Source of the DNA: JADHUC01 sp964617665
GTDB lineage: Bacteria; Planctomycetota; Planctomycetia; Pirellulales; Pirellulaceae
Length of the DNA stretch: 55,492 bases
Direction of reading: 5' to 3'
Assembly: GCA_964617665.1 (NCBI GenBank)
Contig: CAZUAH010000023.1
Span: 1 to 55,492 of the forward strand
Each line of letters begins with the position of its first letter. Position 1 is the first letter of the stretch. The translations under genes were made by a program, and so were the position numbers. Shown piece by piece: positions 40,062-48,288 of the stretch. The notes under the pieces are model-generated. The model saw nothing but the letters and a program-made list of their open reading frames with translations. It searched no databases and was not told where the DNA came from.

Positions 40062-41483
40062 CTATCGTGAGGCTTTCTTGCTTGATGCTCTCGGTTTTGG
40101 GCCGTAACCCGGTGGCGGCGCGTATGCTTCGGCCATCATCGTCTTCATTCGGGATACGATGTCGGGATGCTGAGCCGCCACGTCCTTCGCTTCCCCGATG
40201 TCGGTTTCCAGATCGTAGAGTTCGATCGACGCGTTGTCCTTAAGGCGAACGGCTTTCCATGTGCCCATGCGTACGGCTGCCTTGGATCCATATTTCCAGT
40301 ACAGATACTCGTGGGCTTTCTGTTCGAGACCAAGCAAAGCAGGCACAAATGAGATGCCGTCGGTATCGTCAATCGGCTCCGTTCCAGCCAACTCGCACGC
40401 GGTTGGCAAGAAATCCCAGAATGCGCAGATGTGGTGGGAAACAGTTGAAGGCTTGACCACGCCCGGCCATCTGGCGATCAGCGGCACGCGGATACCGCCC
40501 TCGTACAGATCGCGTTTGTACCCGCGCAAGGGGCCATTGGCGTCGAAGAATTCGTGCTTGTGTCCGCCCTCCGAATGCGGCCCGTTGTCGGAGGTGAACA
40601 GGATCAATGTACGTTCGTCAATCTTCAACTCTTTCAGCAATTCGATCAGGCGTCCCACGTCGCTGTCCATGCGAGTGATCATGGCGGCCTGACCTTTTTC
40701 GATGTTGGACCAGTCTCGGTCGGTATAAGCGCCGTAGTCGGGCACCTCCATCCCGTCGCCGACCGCTCGGCCGCCTTCGTTGTTGGCGTGCGGGATCGTC
40801 CAGTGGATATGCAAGAGAAATGGGGATTTGGCGTAGCGGCGGATGAACCCGAATGCCTCGTCGGTCATCACGTCGTGAGAGTAGGTCACGCGGTTCTCGA
40901 GCTTCGCCACGCGCCCGCGAGCCTTCGGATCATCCATTAGCACGTTGCCGGGCAACGGCACTTTGTCGACCTTGTTACCCGCACACCGCCACAGGTGTGT
41001 CGGGTAGTAGTTGTGAGCTTCGCCTTGATCGAGGTAGCCGAACCAGAAATCGAATCCGTGGCGGATCGGTACGCCTTCGGTATCGGGTTGCCCCATTGCC
41101 CACTTGCCAACGCCTCCTGTAGCGTATCCCGCTTTCCTCAGAAGTCCGGCGACTGTCGGCTCGTTTCGCTCGAAGCGATACGCCGCATTCGAGCAAATCG
41201 GGGTATGGCCCATGTGGTAGCCGGTCCACAGCGAAAGCCGCGACGGCCGGCAAACCGTACACCCGGCGTAGTAGTCGGTGAACCGCATGCCCTCGGCGGC
41301 CAACCGATCCAGGTTTGGCGTAAGGATCGTCTTCTGTCCGTAACATCCCAGGTCGCCGTAACCCAAATCGTCGGCCATGATGTAGATGATATTGGGCGTG
41401 GCAGGCACGTCCGCGCAAACCGAAGTAACAACAGTTCCCAGTATCAACACCAGAAGGGGAATCACGATAGCGAATCGTTTCAT
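40062..41483 (-). CDS. Secreted sulfatase (copy 1)
   Basis: A 473-residue exported arylsulfatase-type enzyme that would remove sulfate esters, probably from sulfated polysaccharides. Signal peptide about 1-24. YIMADDLGYGDLGCYG provides metal-binding Asp38 and Asp39. CRPSR (Cys78 to Arg82) in CTVCRPSRLSLWTG is the formylglycine motif C-x-P-S-R, so Cys78 must be converted by a maturation enzyme. LILFTSDNGPHSEGG supplies the later metal-binding Asp and Asn. It ends in a Lys/Arg-rich tail. No intact maturation enzyme is in the window; only a fragment of one is present at 44317-44535. Confidence 0.95.
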   Translation of the reverse strand: MKRFAIVIPLLVLILGTVVTSVCADVPATPNIIYIMADDLGYGDLGCYGQKTILTPNLDRLAAEGMRFTDYYAGCTVCRPSRLSLWTGYHMGHTPICSNAAYRFERNEPTVAGLLRKAGYATGGVGKWAMGQPDTEGVPIRHGFDFWFGYLDQGEAHNYYPTHLWRCAGNKVDKVPLPGNVLMDDPKARGRVAKLENRVTYSHDVMTDEAFGFIRRYAKSPFLLHIHWTIPHANNEGGRAVGDGMEVPDYGAYTDRDWSNIEKGQAAMITRMDSDVGRLIELLKELKIDERTLILFTSDNGPHSEGGHKHEFFDANGPLRGYKRDLYEGGIRVPLIARWPGVVKPSTVSHHICAFWDFLPTACELAGTEPIDDTDGISFVPALLGLEQKAHEYLYWKYGSKAAVRMGTWKAVRLKDNASIELYDLETDIGEAKDVAAQHPDIVSRMKTMMAEAYAPPPGYGPKPRASSKKASR

Positions 41484-41628
41484 AGTAGGGTCCTTCTCTC
41501 CGTAGTCTTCGATTCAATGTTCGTTCGTCATCAACGCCATGCCTCTGGAGCACCAGTCTAACGCCCACTTGTTGCGTCGTTCAACATGCCCGGCCTCCAC
41601 GGATCGCAGACGGTCCCGTCGCCGAAGA

Positions 41629-41677
41629 GAGGCAGAGCCTCCAAAACTGTCCGTTCCCAGACGGGAGCCTGGGAACG
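41629..41677. repeat. Short hairpins GAGGC-AGA-GCCTC and CGTTCCCAG/CTGGGAACG
   Basis: Two perfect stems in the 249-base gap between the sulfatase gene and the small membrane-protein island: GAGGCAGAGCCTC near 41629-41641, and 9-bp arms at 41652-41660 and 41669-41677. Confidence 0.65.
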
Positions 41678-41732
41678 AGATCGCGAAAGATGTTCACAGC
41701 AGTTGGTCATGGGGGAGTCATGTGGAAACGCC

Positions 41733-41972
41733 TCATTGCAGAGCGGTCGCAAGTACTGATACTACCAGAACAACCGTGACGAGAAGGGCGATGCCTACCC
41801 CCCAGTGCATTCCTCGTTTTCCGCCCCATAAGTAGCCAGCACTCCCGAGCAGAACGGGAAAAAGGTATAGAAAGCCCCCGCATACTGATACACGCATGAT
41901 TGCCAACGGCACGGACAGCACCGCTATGATGACCAGTATTGCTTTCAAGCTGAATTGTGGTCGCTCAGACAT
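41733..41972 (-). CDS. Small membrane protein, FSLKAILV type
   Basis: A 79-residue protein with two or three membrane helices. It opens MSERPQFSLKAILVIIAVLSVP, matching the RxFSLRTLLV-type N-terminus common in tiny planctomycete membrane proteins, then has a GGFLYLFPVLLGSAGYLWGG hairpin and a final hydrophobic helix. The start is 18 bp after the upstream small gene, behind CCAGGAATT. No function is known. It is the last of four small genes on the minus strand, probably one transcript. Confidence 0.65.
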   Translation of the reverse strand: MSERPQFSLKAILVIIAVLSVPLAIMRVSVCGGFLYLFPVLLGSAGYLWGGKRGMHWGVGIALLVTVVLVVSVLATALQ

Positions 41973-41989
41973 CTGCTAATTCCTGGCAT

Positions 41990-42214
41990 CTAATCGCCAT
42001 TCGAGTTGTCTGGCGGCGGCTTGCGTTTTCTGCTCGCCAACAGGCTCACAACCAAGAGACTCGTCCAAGTAAGGGAAGCGATAGATAATATGACAATACC
42101 GGTCAATAGATCGAAGGGGTGAATGGATACTGACCTGCTGAGGCAATACCAGAACATGAAGGCGAACCACGAAAACAGTCCGAAAACAAACAGGGCTATC
42201 TGCGTGATTTTCAT
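41990..42214 (-). CDS. Small two-helix membrane protein ending in KPPPDNSNGD
   Basis: A 74-residue protein from the ATG at 42214, which follows AAGGTAGGG. Two helices are visible (IALFVFGLFSWFAFMFWYC and LTGIVILSIASLTWTSLLVV), then a basic stretch and the tail KPPPDNSNGD. The two genes upstream end in a similar tail (KPPPADVDGD), and the DNA around the stop codons is shared, so the three genes share history at their 3' ends. Function unknown. Confidence 0.62.
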   Translation of the reverse strand: MKITQIALFVFGLFSWFAFMFWYCLSRSVSIHPFDLLTGIVILSIASLTWTSLLVVSLLASRKRKPPPDNSNGD

Positions 42215-42233
42215 GTAGGCCCTACCTTGGCAT

Positions 42234-42626
42234 CTAATCGCCATCTACATCGGCTGGCGGCGGCTTGCTCATACACGCTCTTAGAAGGGCTGCTATGGCT
42301 CGTAGAAGATACTTGGATGCAAATGTTAGAACGGTAACGGCAAGGAGGCCGATGGTGATGTTGGCTGCGAGGGGCCAAGCCCAAGTGTCATGGGTCAAAG
42401 CCCCCGCAAGGCTGAATCGAGGTGGAGAAGACGGGGAGAAATCAAGATCAAAGGCGTAAGTCCATGGACGGCCAAAAGAGGCGTCATACACGCCGTACTC
42501 GCCTACCGGGTTTGGCAAGTATTTAACCCTCGGTCTCACATTCAACCACAGCACCACCGAAGACCAACCGACGACAAGCAGCATCGTCCCCAGGGTCCAT
42601 TTCGGTCGTAAGCGTCGGGTGTTCAC
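42234..42626 (-). CDS. Small membrane protein, WTLGTMLLVVGWSSVV type (copy 1)
   Basis: A 130-residue protein. A GTG at 42626 is preferred over the ATG at 42638 because it aligns exactly with the ATG of its paralogue upstream (xNTxRLRPKWTLGTM) and both have GGGA six bases before. It has an N-terminal helix (LGTMLLVVGWSSVVLWLNV), a periplasmic loop of about 55 residues and a second helix (AANITIGLLAVTVLTF), ending MSKPPPADVDGD. It is a tandem duplicate of 42665-43039 with near-identical ends and a diverged middle. Function unknown. Confidence 0.65.
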   Translation of the reverse strand: MNTRRLRPKWTLGTMLLVVGWSSVVLWLNVRPRVKYLPNPVGEYGVYDASFGRPWTYAFDLDFSPSSPPRFSLAGALTHDTWAWPLAANITIGLLAVTVLTFASKYLLRAIAALLRACMSKPPPADVDGD

Positions 42627-42664
42627 CTTCGATCCCATTCAATCCATCTTCTGATTCCTGGCAT

Positions 42665-43039
42665 CTAATCACCATCTACATCGGCTGGCGGCGGCTTGCT
42701 CATAAACGCTCCTAAAGCGGATAGGATGGCTCTTGATGTCCAAGTGAGAATAACAACGGCTAGAAGACCGATGGTGATGTTGGCTGCTAGGGCTGGGTAG
42801 CTGATGAAGTCCAAATGGAGTCGAGTGGAAAAAACTGGATCGGTGGCAGGCAGGACGGCGTATGTCCACGGGGAGCCGCAGTGAACCAAGACCGTTTCCT
42901 GTAGCTTTCCGTCTACAGGCCACCATTCCCTTTGTGGTCTACTGCCTCTCACATTCAACCACACCACCACCGAAGACCAACCGACGATGAGGAACATCGT
43001 CCCCAGAGTCCATTTCGGTCGTAAGCGGCTGGTGTTCAT
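42665..43039 (-). CDS. Small membrane protein, WTLGTMFLIVGWSSVV type (copy 2)
   Basis: A 124-residue paralogue of the preceding small gene, starting at the ATG at 43039 behind GAGGGA. N-terminal helix LGTMFLIVGWSSVVVWLNV, variable loop (RPQREWWPVDGK onward), second helix AANITIGLLAVVILTWTSRA, tail MSKPPPADVDGD. The stop-codon region and the C-terminal 12 codons are almost identical to copy 1, while the central loop shares little. It is the first gene of the minus-strand small-gene cluster. Function unknown. Confidence 0.65.
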   Translation of the reverse strand: MNTSRLRPKWTLGTMFLIVGWSSVVVWLNVRGSRPQREWWPVDGKLQETVLVHCGSPWTYAVLPATDPVFSTRLHLDFISYPALAANITIGLLAVVILTWTSRAILSALGAFMSKPPPADVDGD

Positions 43040-43156
43040 CACTATTCCCTCGGAAGCCATTTTTACCACCTGACCGAAGCCGGGCCAATATCTTGTGCCT
43101 TCTGTGGATTCTTTTCTTTCTTTGGTGGGATGAAAAATGGTAGGATGGATTCTGAT

Positions 43157-43741
43157 ATGGACGAGTCCACGGACAACACGAATACGGACGAGAACACTAC
43201 CCTGCCTGAAGATCAAGAATTCCTCCAATTCTGGCTATCGGTCTTGGGTGGAACGATGACGGCTGGTGGGGTATTTGGGTCTCTTTTCGTTGGCGTCGAT
43301 GTTGGTGGTTGGGCTGCCACTCCCGGCTTCTTCGGCGGCGTTCTCTATGGAGGCGTCGTTGGACTGTTCATCATCGCTAATGTGGCGTTCGTGACATGGT
43401 GTTTCTGGTTGTCCCGGTATCGAGTAGCAATGGCAGGTCTAACGGGCGGATTGACCGGCTTTGCTGCAATGCTGATTATCACCTCTGATCCCCCTGCAAT
43501 GATTGCCGATGGTTTGCCTTGGAGATGGTTCGCACTGGCGGGATTGCTTGGAACGGTGGGAGGCGGGTTGGCTGGACACTCTCACCATTCACGATCCATC
43601 GCACGGGGACACTGGCACGTTTCCGTGCAACATCGTTGGCGTTTCACGCTCCGTGACTTGTTCATCCGTGTCACCGTGTTTTCTGTGCTGCTTACTGCCG
43701 ACATTTTCCTCATCAATCTCATACTGACCGACCACCCTTGA
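43157..43741 (+). CDS. Multi-pass membrane protein, WRFTLRDLFIRVTVFSVLL type
   Basis: A 194-residue protein with an acidic N-terminus (MDESTDNTNTDENTT) and about five membrane helices rich in Gly (GGTMTAGGVFGSLFVG, FGGVLYGGVVGLFIIANVAF, AGLTGGLTGFAAMLII, ALAGLLGTVGGGLAG), then a final helix after RWRFTLRDL, the FxLRxL-type motif of this lineage. The start is uncertain: ATGs at 43130 and 43145 are in frame, and 43157 has the best-spaced GGA. It is divergent from the small-gene cluster. Function unknown. Confidence 0.62.
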   Translation: MDESTDNTNTDENTTLPEDQEFLQFWLSVLGGTMTAGGVFGSLFVGVDVGGWAATPGFFGGVLYGGVVGLFIIANVAFVTWCFWLSRYRVAMAGLTGGLTGFAAMLIITSDPPAMIADGLPWRWFALAGLLGTVGGGLAGHSHHSRSIARGHWHVSVQHRWRFTLRDLFIRVTVFSVLLTADIFLINLILTDHP

Positions 43742-43842
43742 CCCAAAACAGCCCCACCAAACGCCGACGATTTAGATTCAGCCTTCGCACGATGTTAATC
43801 GTCGTCGTGGTGTTGGGTGTGGGCTTGGGATTGGAGGTCTAG
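43738..43842 (+). pseudogene. Truncated FxLRTML membrane-peptide remnant
   Basis: A 34-codon frame starting at a TTG that overlaps the stop of the preceding gene reads KRRRFRFSLRTMLIVVVVLGVGLGLEV and stops. The first part is the typical start of a small planctomycete membrane protein, yet it ends after one helix and its stop overlaps the next gene on the other strand by 3-4 bases. It is either a real one-helix peptide or the stump of a deleted gene; the second seems more likely. Confidence 0.45.
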
Positions 43843-44198
43843 ATCTCTGAGTGCCAATCAGCACCGCAATGACGACATTGTTTAGCCAGTGCCGTACGGA
43901 GGTTCTTACCGCAATGTGGGCACGGTGTGGGTTTCTTCATGGTATCGATCCACGCCGGGGAAAATATGAATGTCTCCCACACTAAGCCCAGCACGCACAG
44001 AGTTATGTAGGAAGCGAGACCGCTGATGACGAGCTTTGGGATGAGACCCCAAGCGGTGAGAAGATACAAGCCTACATAGATCAGCGCAGCCAGAACGCCC
44101 ACTGGGATGAGCCACCGCAGTAGAACAACGACACTTCCCCCGATCAACAGGCCAAACCCTACAAAAAAGTCCTTAATGGGAGTAGATTCTGTCGGCAT
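43839..44198 (-). CDS. Small membrane protein with C-terminal zinc ribbon
   Basis: A 119-residue protein. It has a first helix (VGFGLLIGGSVVVLLRWLI), a second (PVGVLAALIYVGLYLL), a third (LVISGLASYITLCVLGLVW), then CPHCGKNLRTALAKQCRHC, a two-knuckle zinc ribbon spaced CxxC-x12-CxxC that should bind one zinc on the cytoplasmic or outer face. The ATG at 44198 is the only good start. Such proteins are common and uncharacterised. It is convergent with the multi-pass protein and its stop overlaps the end of the truncated peptide frame. Confidence 0.72.
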   Translation of the reverse strand: MPTESTPIKDFFVGFGLLIGGSVVVLLRWLIPVGVLAALIYVGLYLLTAWGLIPKLVISGLASYITLCVLGLVWETFIFSPAWIDTMKKPTPCPHCGKNLRTALAKQCRHCGADWHSEI

Positions 44199-44316
44199 CT
44201 GGAGTCGCCAAAATGTCGCTAAGTGCGGTATCCCTATTCAGCTTACCAGATTCAGGACAGCGCACAGTAGAAAATCACATGGACAGGGCCTTGACACCGT
44301 AGGCTAGTTTGGAACG

Positions 44317-44535
44317 CTACAGCTTCCCATGCATGTCATACAATCCGAACGGATTCGGTTTCTTCTGGCCCACCAGATGTCCGTATTTCTCGTCCACATC
44401 GGATGCGTTGTAGGAGAACGAAGCATATTCCCCCAGACGCAAGGGATTGTCGCCAAAACGGTAGACGGTGCTGGCCCCCGCACGACACGCGTATTCCCAC
44501 TCCGCTTCGGTTGGCAGACGCCAACGCTCGGCTTC
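44317..44535 (-). pseudogene. Fragment of formylglycine-generating enzyme (FGE/SUMF1) domain
   Basis: About 73 codons matching the FGE-sulfatase domain: WRLPTEAEWEYACRAG, then VYRFGDNP, LGEYASFSYN and KKPNPFGLYDMHGKL followed by a stop. The domain normally continues VWEWCxDxY and on to the catalytic Cys pair, which are missing, as is everything before WRLPTEAEW. The 5' end abuts the stop codon of the next gene, and the only start codon in frame lies inside that gene. It is a truncated remnant and cannot mature the sulfatases of this window. Confidence 0.75.
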
Positions 44536-46091
44536 TAGTCGACCTTCTGTTTTTCCAGATTTTCGAACCAAGGATCGTGCAAAGTTATGCGTTCCTCGTT
44601 CTGTTCCCACCAATTGGATAGCGTCGCAAAGGTCTCAACCGTTCGGTCCTCGATCGGCCACTTGACGGCCGGCATGTCGACGCCGCTCGTCTTGCTGGAG
44701 TTGGACAAAAGGACCAACACGCGTTTCTGAAGATTCTTGTGGGGGACTCCAACCATATTGGTTGCGCCCGGCGTTTTGAACACCTGAAGCGCCCGCGGAA
44801 CCGCCGAGTTGCGGCCACGACGGGCGAGGGCCAATGCGGCCCATGCGCCCGGATCGCCTTCGAGGGCCAACAGTCTGTCAAGCTCCTGCATCCCCAACTC
44901 TCGATCTTCGAAGCACAAATACACCGCCCCGGCGACTCGGACATATGCACTCTTGGCTGCCAATAGTGCGATGAGGTGTTCTTTCCTCTCCCCTCCGCAC
45001 TTCCATGCGAAGTAGGAGCCAAGGACGTACCCCAGGTTCTCGTCTCGCCAGTTCTCTCTGGGATTGACCCAGGCGACGAGGTAGTCTCTCACGGCAGCCG
45101 GTCGATGAACGGTCAGAGTGTTGAAGGCTTTTCCCCATTCACGCGACTTCTCTTTCGCCGTGAGGATGGCTTCCAGTCGCTCTAGCTCGGCTGATGCAGG
45201 AACGCCGTCCTCCTTCGGTAGCGGGGCGTCGTCGACCGGCGGCTGGCCAGCACGAAGCCGGATGCGTTTGAGCAGGTATTCACGGTACGACTCGTCAAAC
45301 GGAAGGGCATCGCCCTTTCGTTCGAGAATCTCCAACGTCTGTTTGGCACCTGCCTGTGACATTACGCTGAAGACGTTGCGTTGATGCTTGGGATTCTCTC
45401 GCGCGAAGCGAAGCAATTGGTCAACAAACATCGGAACGGAGTCGATTTGCGAGATTGTCTTCGCAAGTGCGGTCAGAGATTCCTTTTCCTCATCGGAAAG
45501 CGGATTCCAGTCAGACTTGGTTCGCAGCCTGCGCAGCAAGTACTTGTCGCTGAGTGCGCGGAGCAATACCAGTTCCTGCTGTTCGGGCGTTTGAGATATC
45601 AGGCTGCAAGCAGCCTTCTTGAATTCGGCCAAGCTACCGCAATTGGAATCGAAGAATTTCTGGCTGTTGGCGGGATCTCGGATCATGCCTTGAAACAAGG
45701 GAAGTCGGAAGTCTGACTGGATGTGTCGCCACCACAGTGGAACGCCGCCGCCTGCACTGAAACTCATTAGGCGCGATGGGGCGCGCGATCGGAATGCAGT
45801 GACCAGGACGCGTTCCCCGCAAAGTACCATGGCGTACTGTTCTTCTCCCCAATAGTCGGTGGCAATGCGCATCGACATCTTTGTACCGGCCTTGGGCCCT
45901 TTCCACGATTCGACAACCACGTATTCCGCAACGGTTCCGCCTGCGGTTGTACATTCGGCGATTCCGACGAAATCCGCATCGACGACCAACTGCTGCCACA
46001 CAAACGGGTCGATGGTTGTTCCGTTCGCCGAAACTGTGGGCGTCAACAGAAGGCAAGCCAGTATCAGTACACGCTTCGTCTTCGAGGTCAT
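44535..46091 (-). CDS. Secreted hypothetical protein
   Basis: A 518-residue exported protein from the ATG at 46091, with signal peptide KRVLILACLLLTPTVSANG. The first 130 residues form a small beta-rich domain (ADFVGIAECTTAGGTVAEYVVVESWKG, ATDYWGEEQYAMVLCGERVLVTAF) of the kind seen in proteins that report on secreted cost or stress, but I can name no family. The rest is helical and resembles HEAT-like repeats (LIALLAAKSAYVRVAGAVYL, AWAALALARRGR). Its 3' end meets the FGE fragment. It is divergent from the second Gfo/Idh/MocA gene. Function unknown. Confidence 0.75.
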   Translation of the reverse strand: MTSKTKRVLILACLLLTPTVSANGTTIDPFVWQQLVVDADFVGIAECTTAGGTVAEYVVVESWKGPKAGTKMSMRIATDYWGEEQYAMVLCGERVLVTAFRSRAPSRLMSFSAGGGVPLWWRHIQSDFRLPLFQGMIRDPANSQKFFDSNCGSLAEFKKAACSLISQTPEQQELVLLRALSDKYLLRRLRTKSDWNPLSDEEKESLTALAKTISQIDSVPMFVDQLLRFARENPKHQRNVFSVMSQAGAKQTLEILERKGDALPFDESYREYLLKRIRLRAGQPPVDDAPLPKEDGVPASAELERLEAILTAKEKSREWGKAFNTLTVHRPAAVRDYLVAWVNPRENWRDENLGYVLGSYFAWKCGGERKEHLIALLAAKSAYVRVAGAVYLCFEDRELGMQELDRLLALEGDPGAWAALALARRGRNSAVPRALQVFKTPGATNMVGVPHKNLQKRVLVLLSNSSKTSGVDMPAVKWPIEDRTVETFATLSNWWEQNEERITLHDPWFENLEKQKVD

Positions 46092-46132
46092 TGACTTGGG
46101 CCTCCCGGCTGAGGTTTTGCTTCGTTTGGAAA

Positions 46133-46160
46133 TTGCATCTTGGCTCGATCACGTCATAAT
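46133..46160 (+). promoter_or_regulatory. Candidate promoter for second oxidoreductase gene
   Basis: TTGCAT (46133-46138) and CATAAT (46155-46160) with a 16-base spacer. Weak match; position only. Confidence 0.3.
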
Positions 46161-46227
46161 GGGAGGCAATTCACAGAAATGCAAGCTCACCCTGAATTAC
46201 GTGTCTTGACAAAAGGAGCGCTAAAGG

Positions 46228-47484
46228 ATGTCTCAGAGTCAGAAATCATCGAATACGTCCCACGCAACAAACGGACTTTCACGACGCACCTTCATGGCCG
46301 GGGCCGGAGCCGCGGCTGCATCTTTGACGATCCTCAAGCCCAAATCCGCACGCGCCTACGCCGCCAATTCGAAGGTGGATATCGGACTGATCGGCTGCGG
46401 CGGCCGAGGGACCTGGATCACCGATCTGTTCAAACAGCACGGTGGGTATAACGTTGTGGCTGCTGCCGACTACTTCAAGGACCGAGCCGACAATGTGGGC
46501 AACCGGTTCGAAATCAAGGCCGATCGGCGCTACACGGGATTGTCCGGGTATCATCGAATGCTCGAACAGAAGCCCGATGCCGTCGTCATCGAGAGCCCGC
46601 CTTACTTCCATCCCGAACAGGCCGCCGCTGGCGTGGAAGCAGGTTGCCACGTGTACGTCGCCAAACCAATCGCTGTGGACGTGCCCGGTTGTCACACCAT
46701 CGGCGACAGCGGCAAGAAGGCAACTACAAAAAGGCTCTGTTTCCTCGTCGATTTCCAGACGCGCGCCGACCAATACTACATCGAGGCGTTGAAGCGAGTA
46801 CGCGACGGTGCGCTCGGCACGTTTGCTTTTGGCGAGGCGACGTATCACGCCGGCGATCCGTGGATGCGGATGTGGGAGTCATGGAAGACCGATCCTGATA
46901 ATGCAGAGAATCGCTTGCGGGGATGGGGCTTGGATCGCGTTCTTTCCGGCGACATCATCACCGAGCAGAACGTCCACACGCTGGACGTGATGAACTGGAT
47001 CATGGACCAGGATCCGGTCTGCGCAGACGGCACGGGCGGGCGAACTGTCCGCCCCGTGGGTACGTGCTGGGACCACTTCGCCATTTTGTTCCAGTATCCG
47101 AATGATGTCGGCGTGACGTTCAGCTCGCGCCAGTTCCAAGGCCACGGGACCCAGCCGGAAGGAATTCGCAACCGCATGTTCGGTGCGGACGGCATCTTGG
47201 AAACGAAGTACGGTGGCCAAGTCTTAGTCCGTGGCAAGCATTTCTACCGCGGCGGAAGCTCCCCTGGAATCTTCAAGGAAGGAGCGGTGACAAACATCGC
47301 CACGTTCCACAAGAACATCACCGACGGAAACTACGAGAATACGACGGTCGCGCCGAGCGTTCGCAGTAACCTGATTACGGTTTTCGGACGCACCGCTGCG
47401 TACACAGGGGAACGCATCTACTGGAAAGACCTTGTCAAGAGCGACGAGAAACTGGATCCGGGTCTCAAAGGCCTAAAGAGCTGA
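46228..47484 (+). CDS. Tat-exported Gfo/Idh/MocA family oxidoreductase (copy 2)
   Basis: A 418-residue exported NAD(P)-dependent oxidoreductase of the same superfamily as 28091-29320 but not a close duplicate. The ATG at 46228 follows AAGGAG by 9 bases. Tat signal LSRRTFMAGAGAAAASL (residues 17-33). Rossmann motif LIGCGGRG near 54-61, VVAAADYF, and YVAKPIAVD near residue 146 with the conserved Lys. QNVHTLDVMNWIMDQDP contains the likely catalytic His. The gene ends 38 bases before a clear hairpin terminator, so it is probably monocistronic. Confidence 0.9.
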   Translation: MSQSQKSSNTSHATNGLSRRTFMAGAGAAAASLTILKPKSARAYAANSKVDIGLIGCGGRGTWITDLFKQHGGYNVVAAADYFKDRADNVGNRFEIKADRRYTGLSGYHRMLEQKPDAVVIESPPYFHPEQAAAGVEAGCHVYVAKPIAVDVPGCHTIGDSGKKATTKRLCFLVDFQTRADQYYIEALKRVRDGALGTFAFGEATYHAGDPWMRMWESWKTDPDNAENRLRGWGLDRVLSGDIITEQNVHTLDVMNWIMDQDPVCADGTGGRTVRPVGTCWDHFAILFQYPNDVGVTFSSRQFQGHGTQPEGIRNRMFGADGILETKYGGQVLVRGKHFYRGGSSPGIFKEGAVTNIATFHKNITDGNYENTTVAPSVRSNLITVFGRTAAYTGERIYWKDLVKSDEKLDPGLKGLKS

Positions 47485-47521
47485 CCGCACGACCAAGAGC
47501 CAGCGGGTCCCAACGTGAATC

Positions 47522-47556
47522 AGAAGCCCGGCCTTCTAACTGAAAGTCGGGCTTCT
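47522..47556 (+). terminator. Hairpin terminator after oxidoreductase gene
   Basis: AGAAGCCCGGCCTTC (47522-47536) pairs with GAAAGTCGGGCTTCT (47542-47556) with a 5-base loop and one or two weak pairs, 38 bases after the stop codon; a pyrimidine-rich tail (CTCTCATG) follows rather than a full U-run. Confidence 0.7.
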
Positions 47557-47624
47557 CTCATGACTTGCCTGCCGTCGCCACGCCCCTTCCTTGCCGTGAC
47601 GTCGCCATCCAAGAAGGCCACCCG

Positions 47625-47653
47625 TTACAGAACGCGGGGAAAAACGCTAGAAT
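47625..47653 (+). promoter_or_regulatory. Candidate sigma-70 promoter for panD
   Basis: TTACAG (47625-47630) and TAGAAT (47648-47653) with a 17-base spacer, giving a 5' leader of about 110 bases before panD. Confidence 0.45.
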
Positions 47654-47768
47654 TGTGTCTTTCTTGCCACATGTAGACACACAAGTAACTGCGGTGAAAG
47701 CACTTAGGGCCGCAGGGAACAAGAAATAACGGAGCGACCGGCGTCTTCGATGATGCCACAACAATCCC

Positions 47769-48122
47769 ATGATGCGTACTCTTCTAAAATCGAAAATCCA
47801 TCGTGCCCACGTCACCGAGGCGGACTTGGACTACGAAGGTAGCGTGACAATCGACCAGGACCTGTTGGACGCGGCCGACATTGTCGAGCACGAACAGGTC
47901 GATATTTACGACATCACTAACGGTGCACGCTTGACCACGTACGCCATTTCTGGCCCGCGCGGTTCCGGCGTGATCTGCGTGAACGGTGCCGCTGCACATC
48001 TGGTGAAACCCGCAGACATGGTGATCATCGTCAGCTACGCCCAGTACGACGATGCGGAAGCCAAGAGCCACCGGCCCAACGTTTTCTTGGTCGACAAACA
48101 GAACCGCGTCATCGCAAAGTGA
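47769..48122 (+). CDS. panD: Aspartate 1-decarboxylase
   Basis: A 117-residue pyruvoyl enzyme that turns L-aspartate into beta-alanine for pantothenate and coenzyme A synthesis. The ATG at 47769 gives numbering identical to E. coli PanD: TLLKSKIHRAHVTEADLDYEGS places the self-cleavage site between Gly24 and Ser25. TNGARLTTYAISGPRGSG carries the conserved Arg and Tyr, and VNGAAAHLVKPADMVII and RPNVFLVD complete the family. It is probably transcribed from the candidate promoter at 47625. No other pantothenate gene is adjacent; the genes downstream are unrelated small proteins. Confidence 0.96.
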   Translation: MMRTLLKSKIHRAHVTEADLDYEGSVTIDQDLLDAADIVEHEQVDIYDITNGARLTTYAISGPRGSGVICVNGAAAHLVKPADMVIIVSYAQYDDAEAKSHRPNVFLVDKQNRVIAK

Positions 48123-48288
48123 CGAGACGAGGCCAGCCGTCGAATCCGCCTGAGAGCCCTGCAAGAACTGGGGGTCGCTGGCGAATAGCTCTGAGGCTAT
48201 GGCGCCGGTTGGCGACGGGCTGATCTGTTCAGTGTCCGGGCAGCTTGCAGCAGCCGTATTGCGTGCCCGCTTGCAGTGGGGCAGACTC

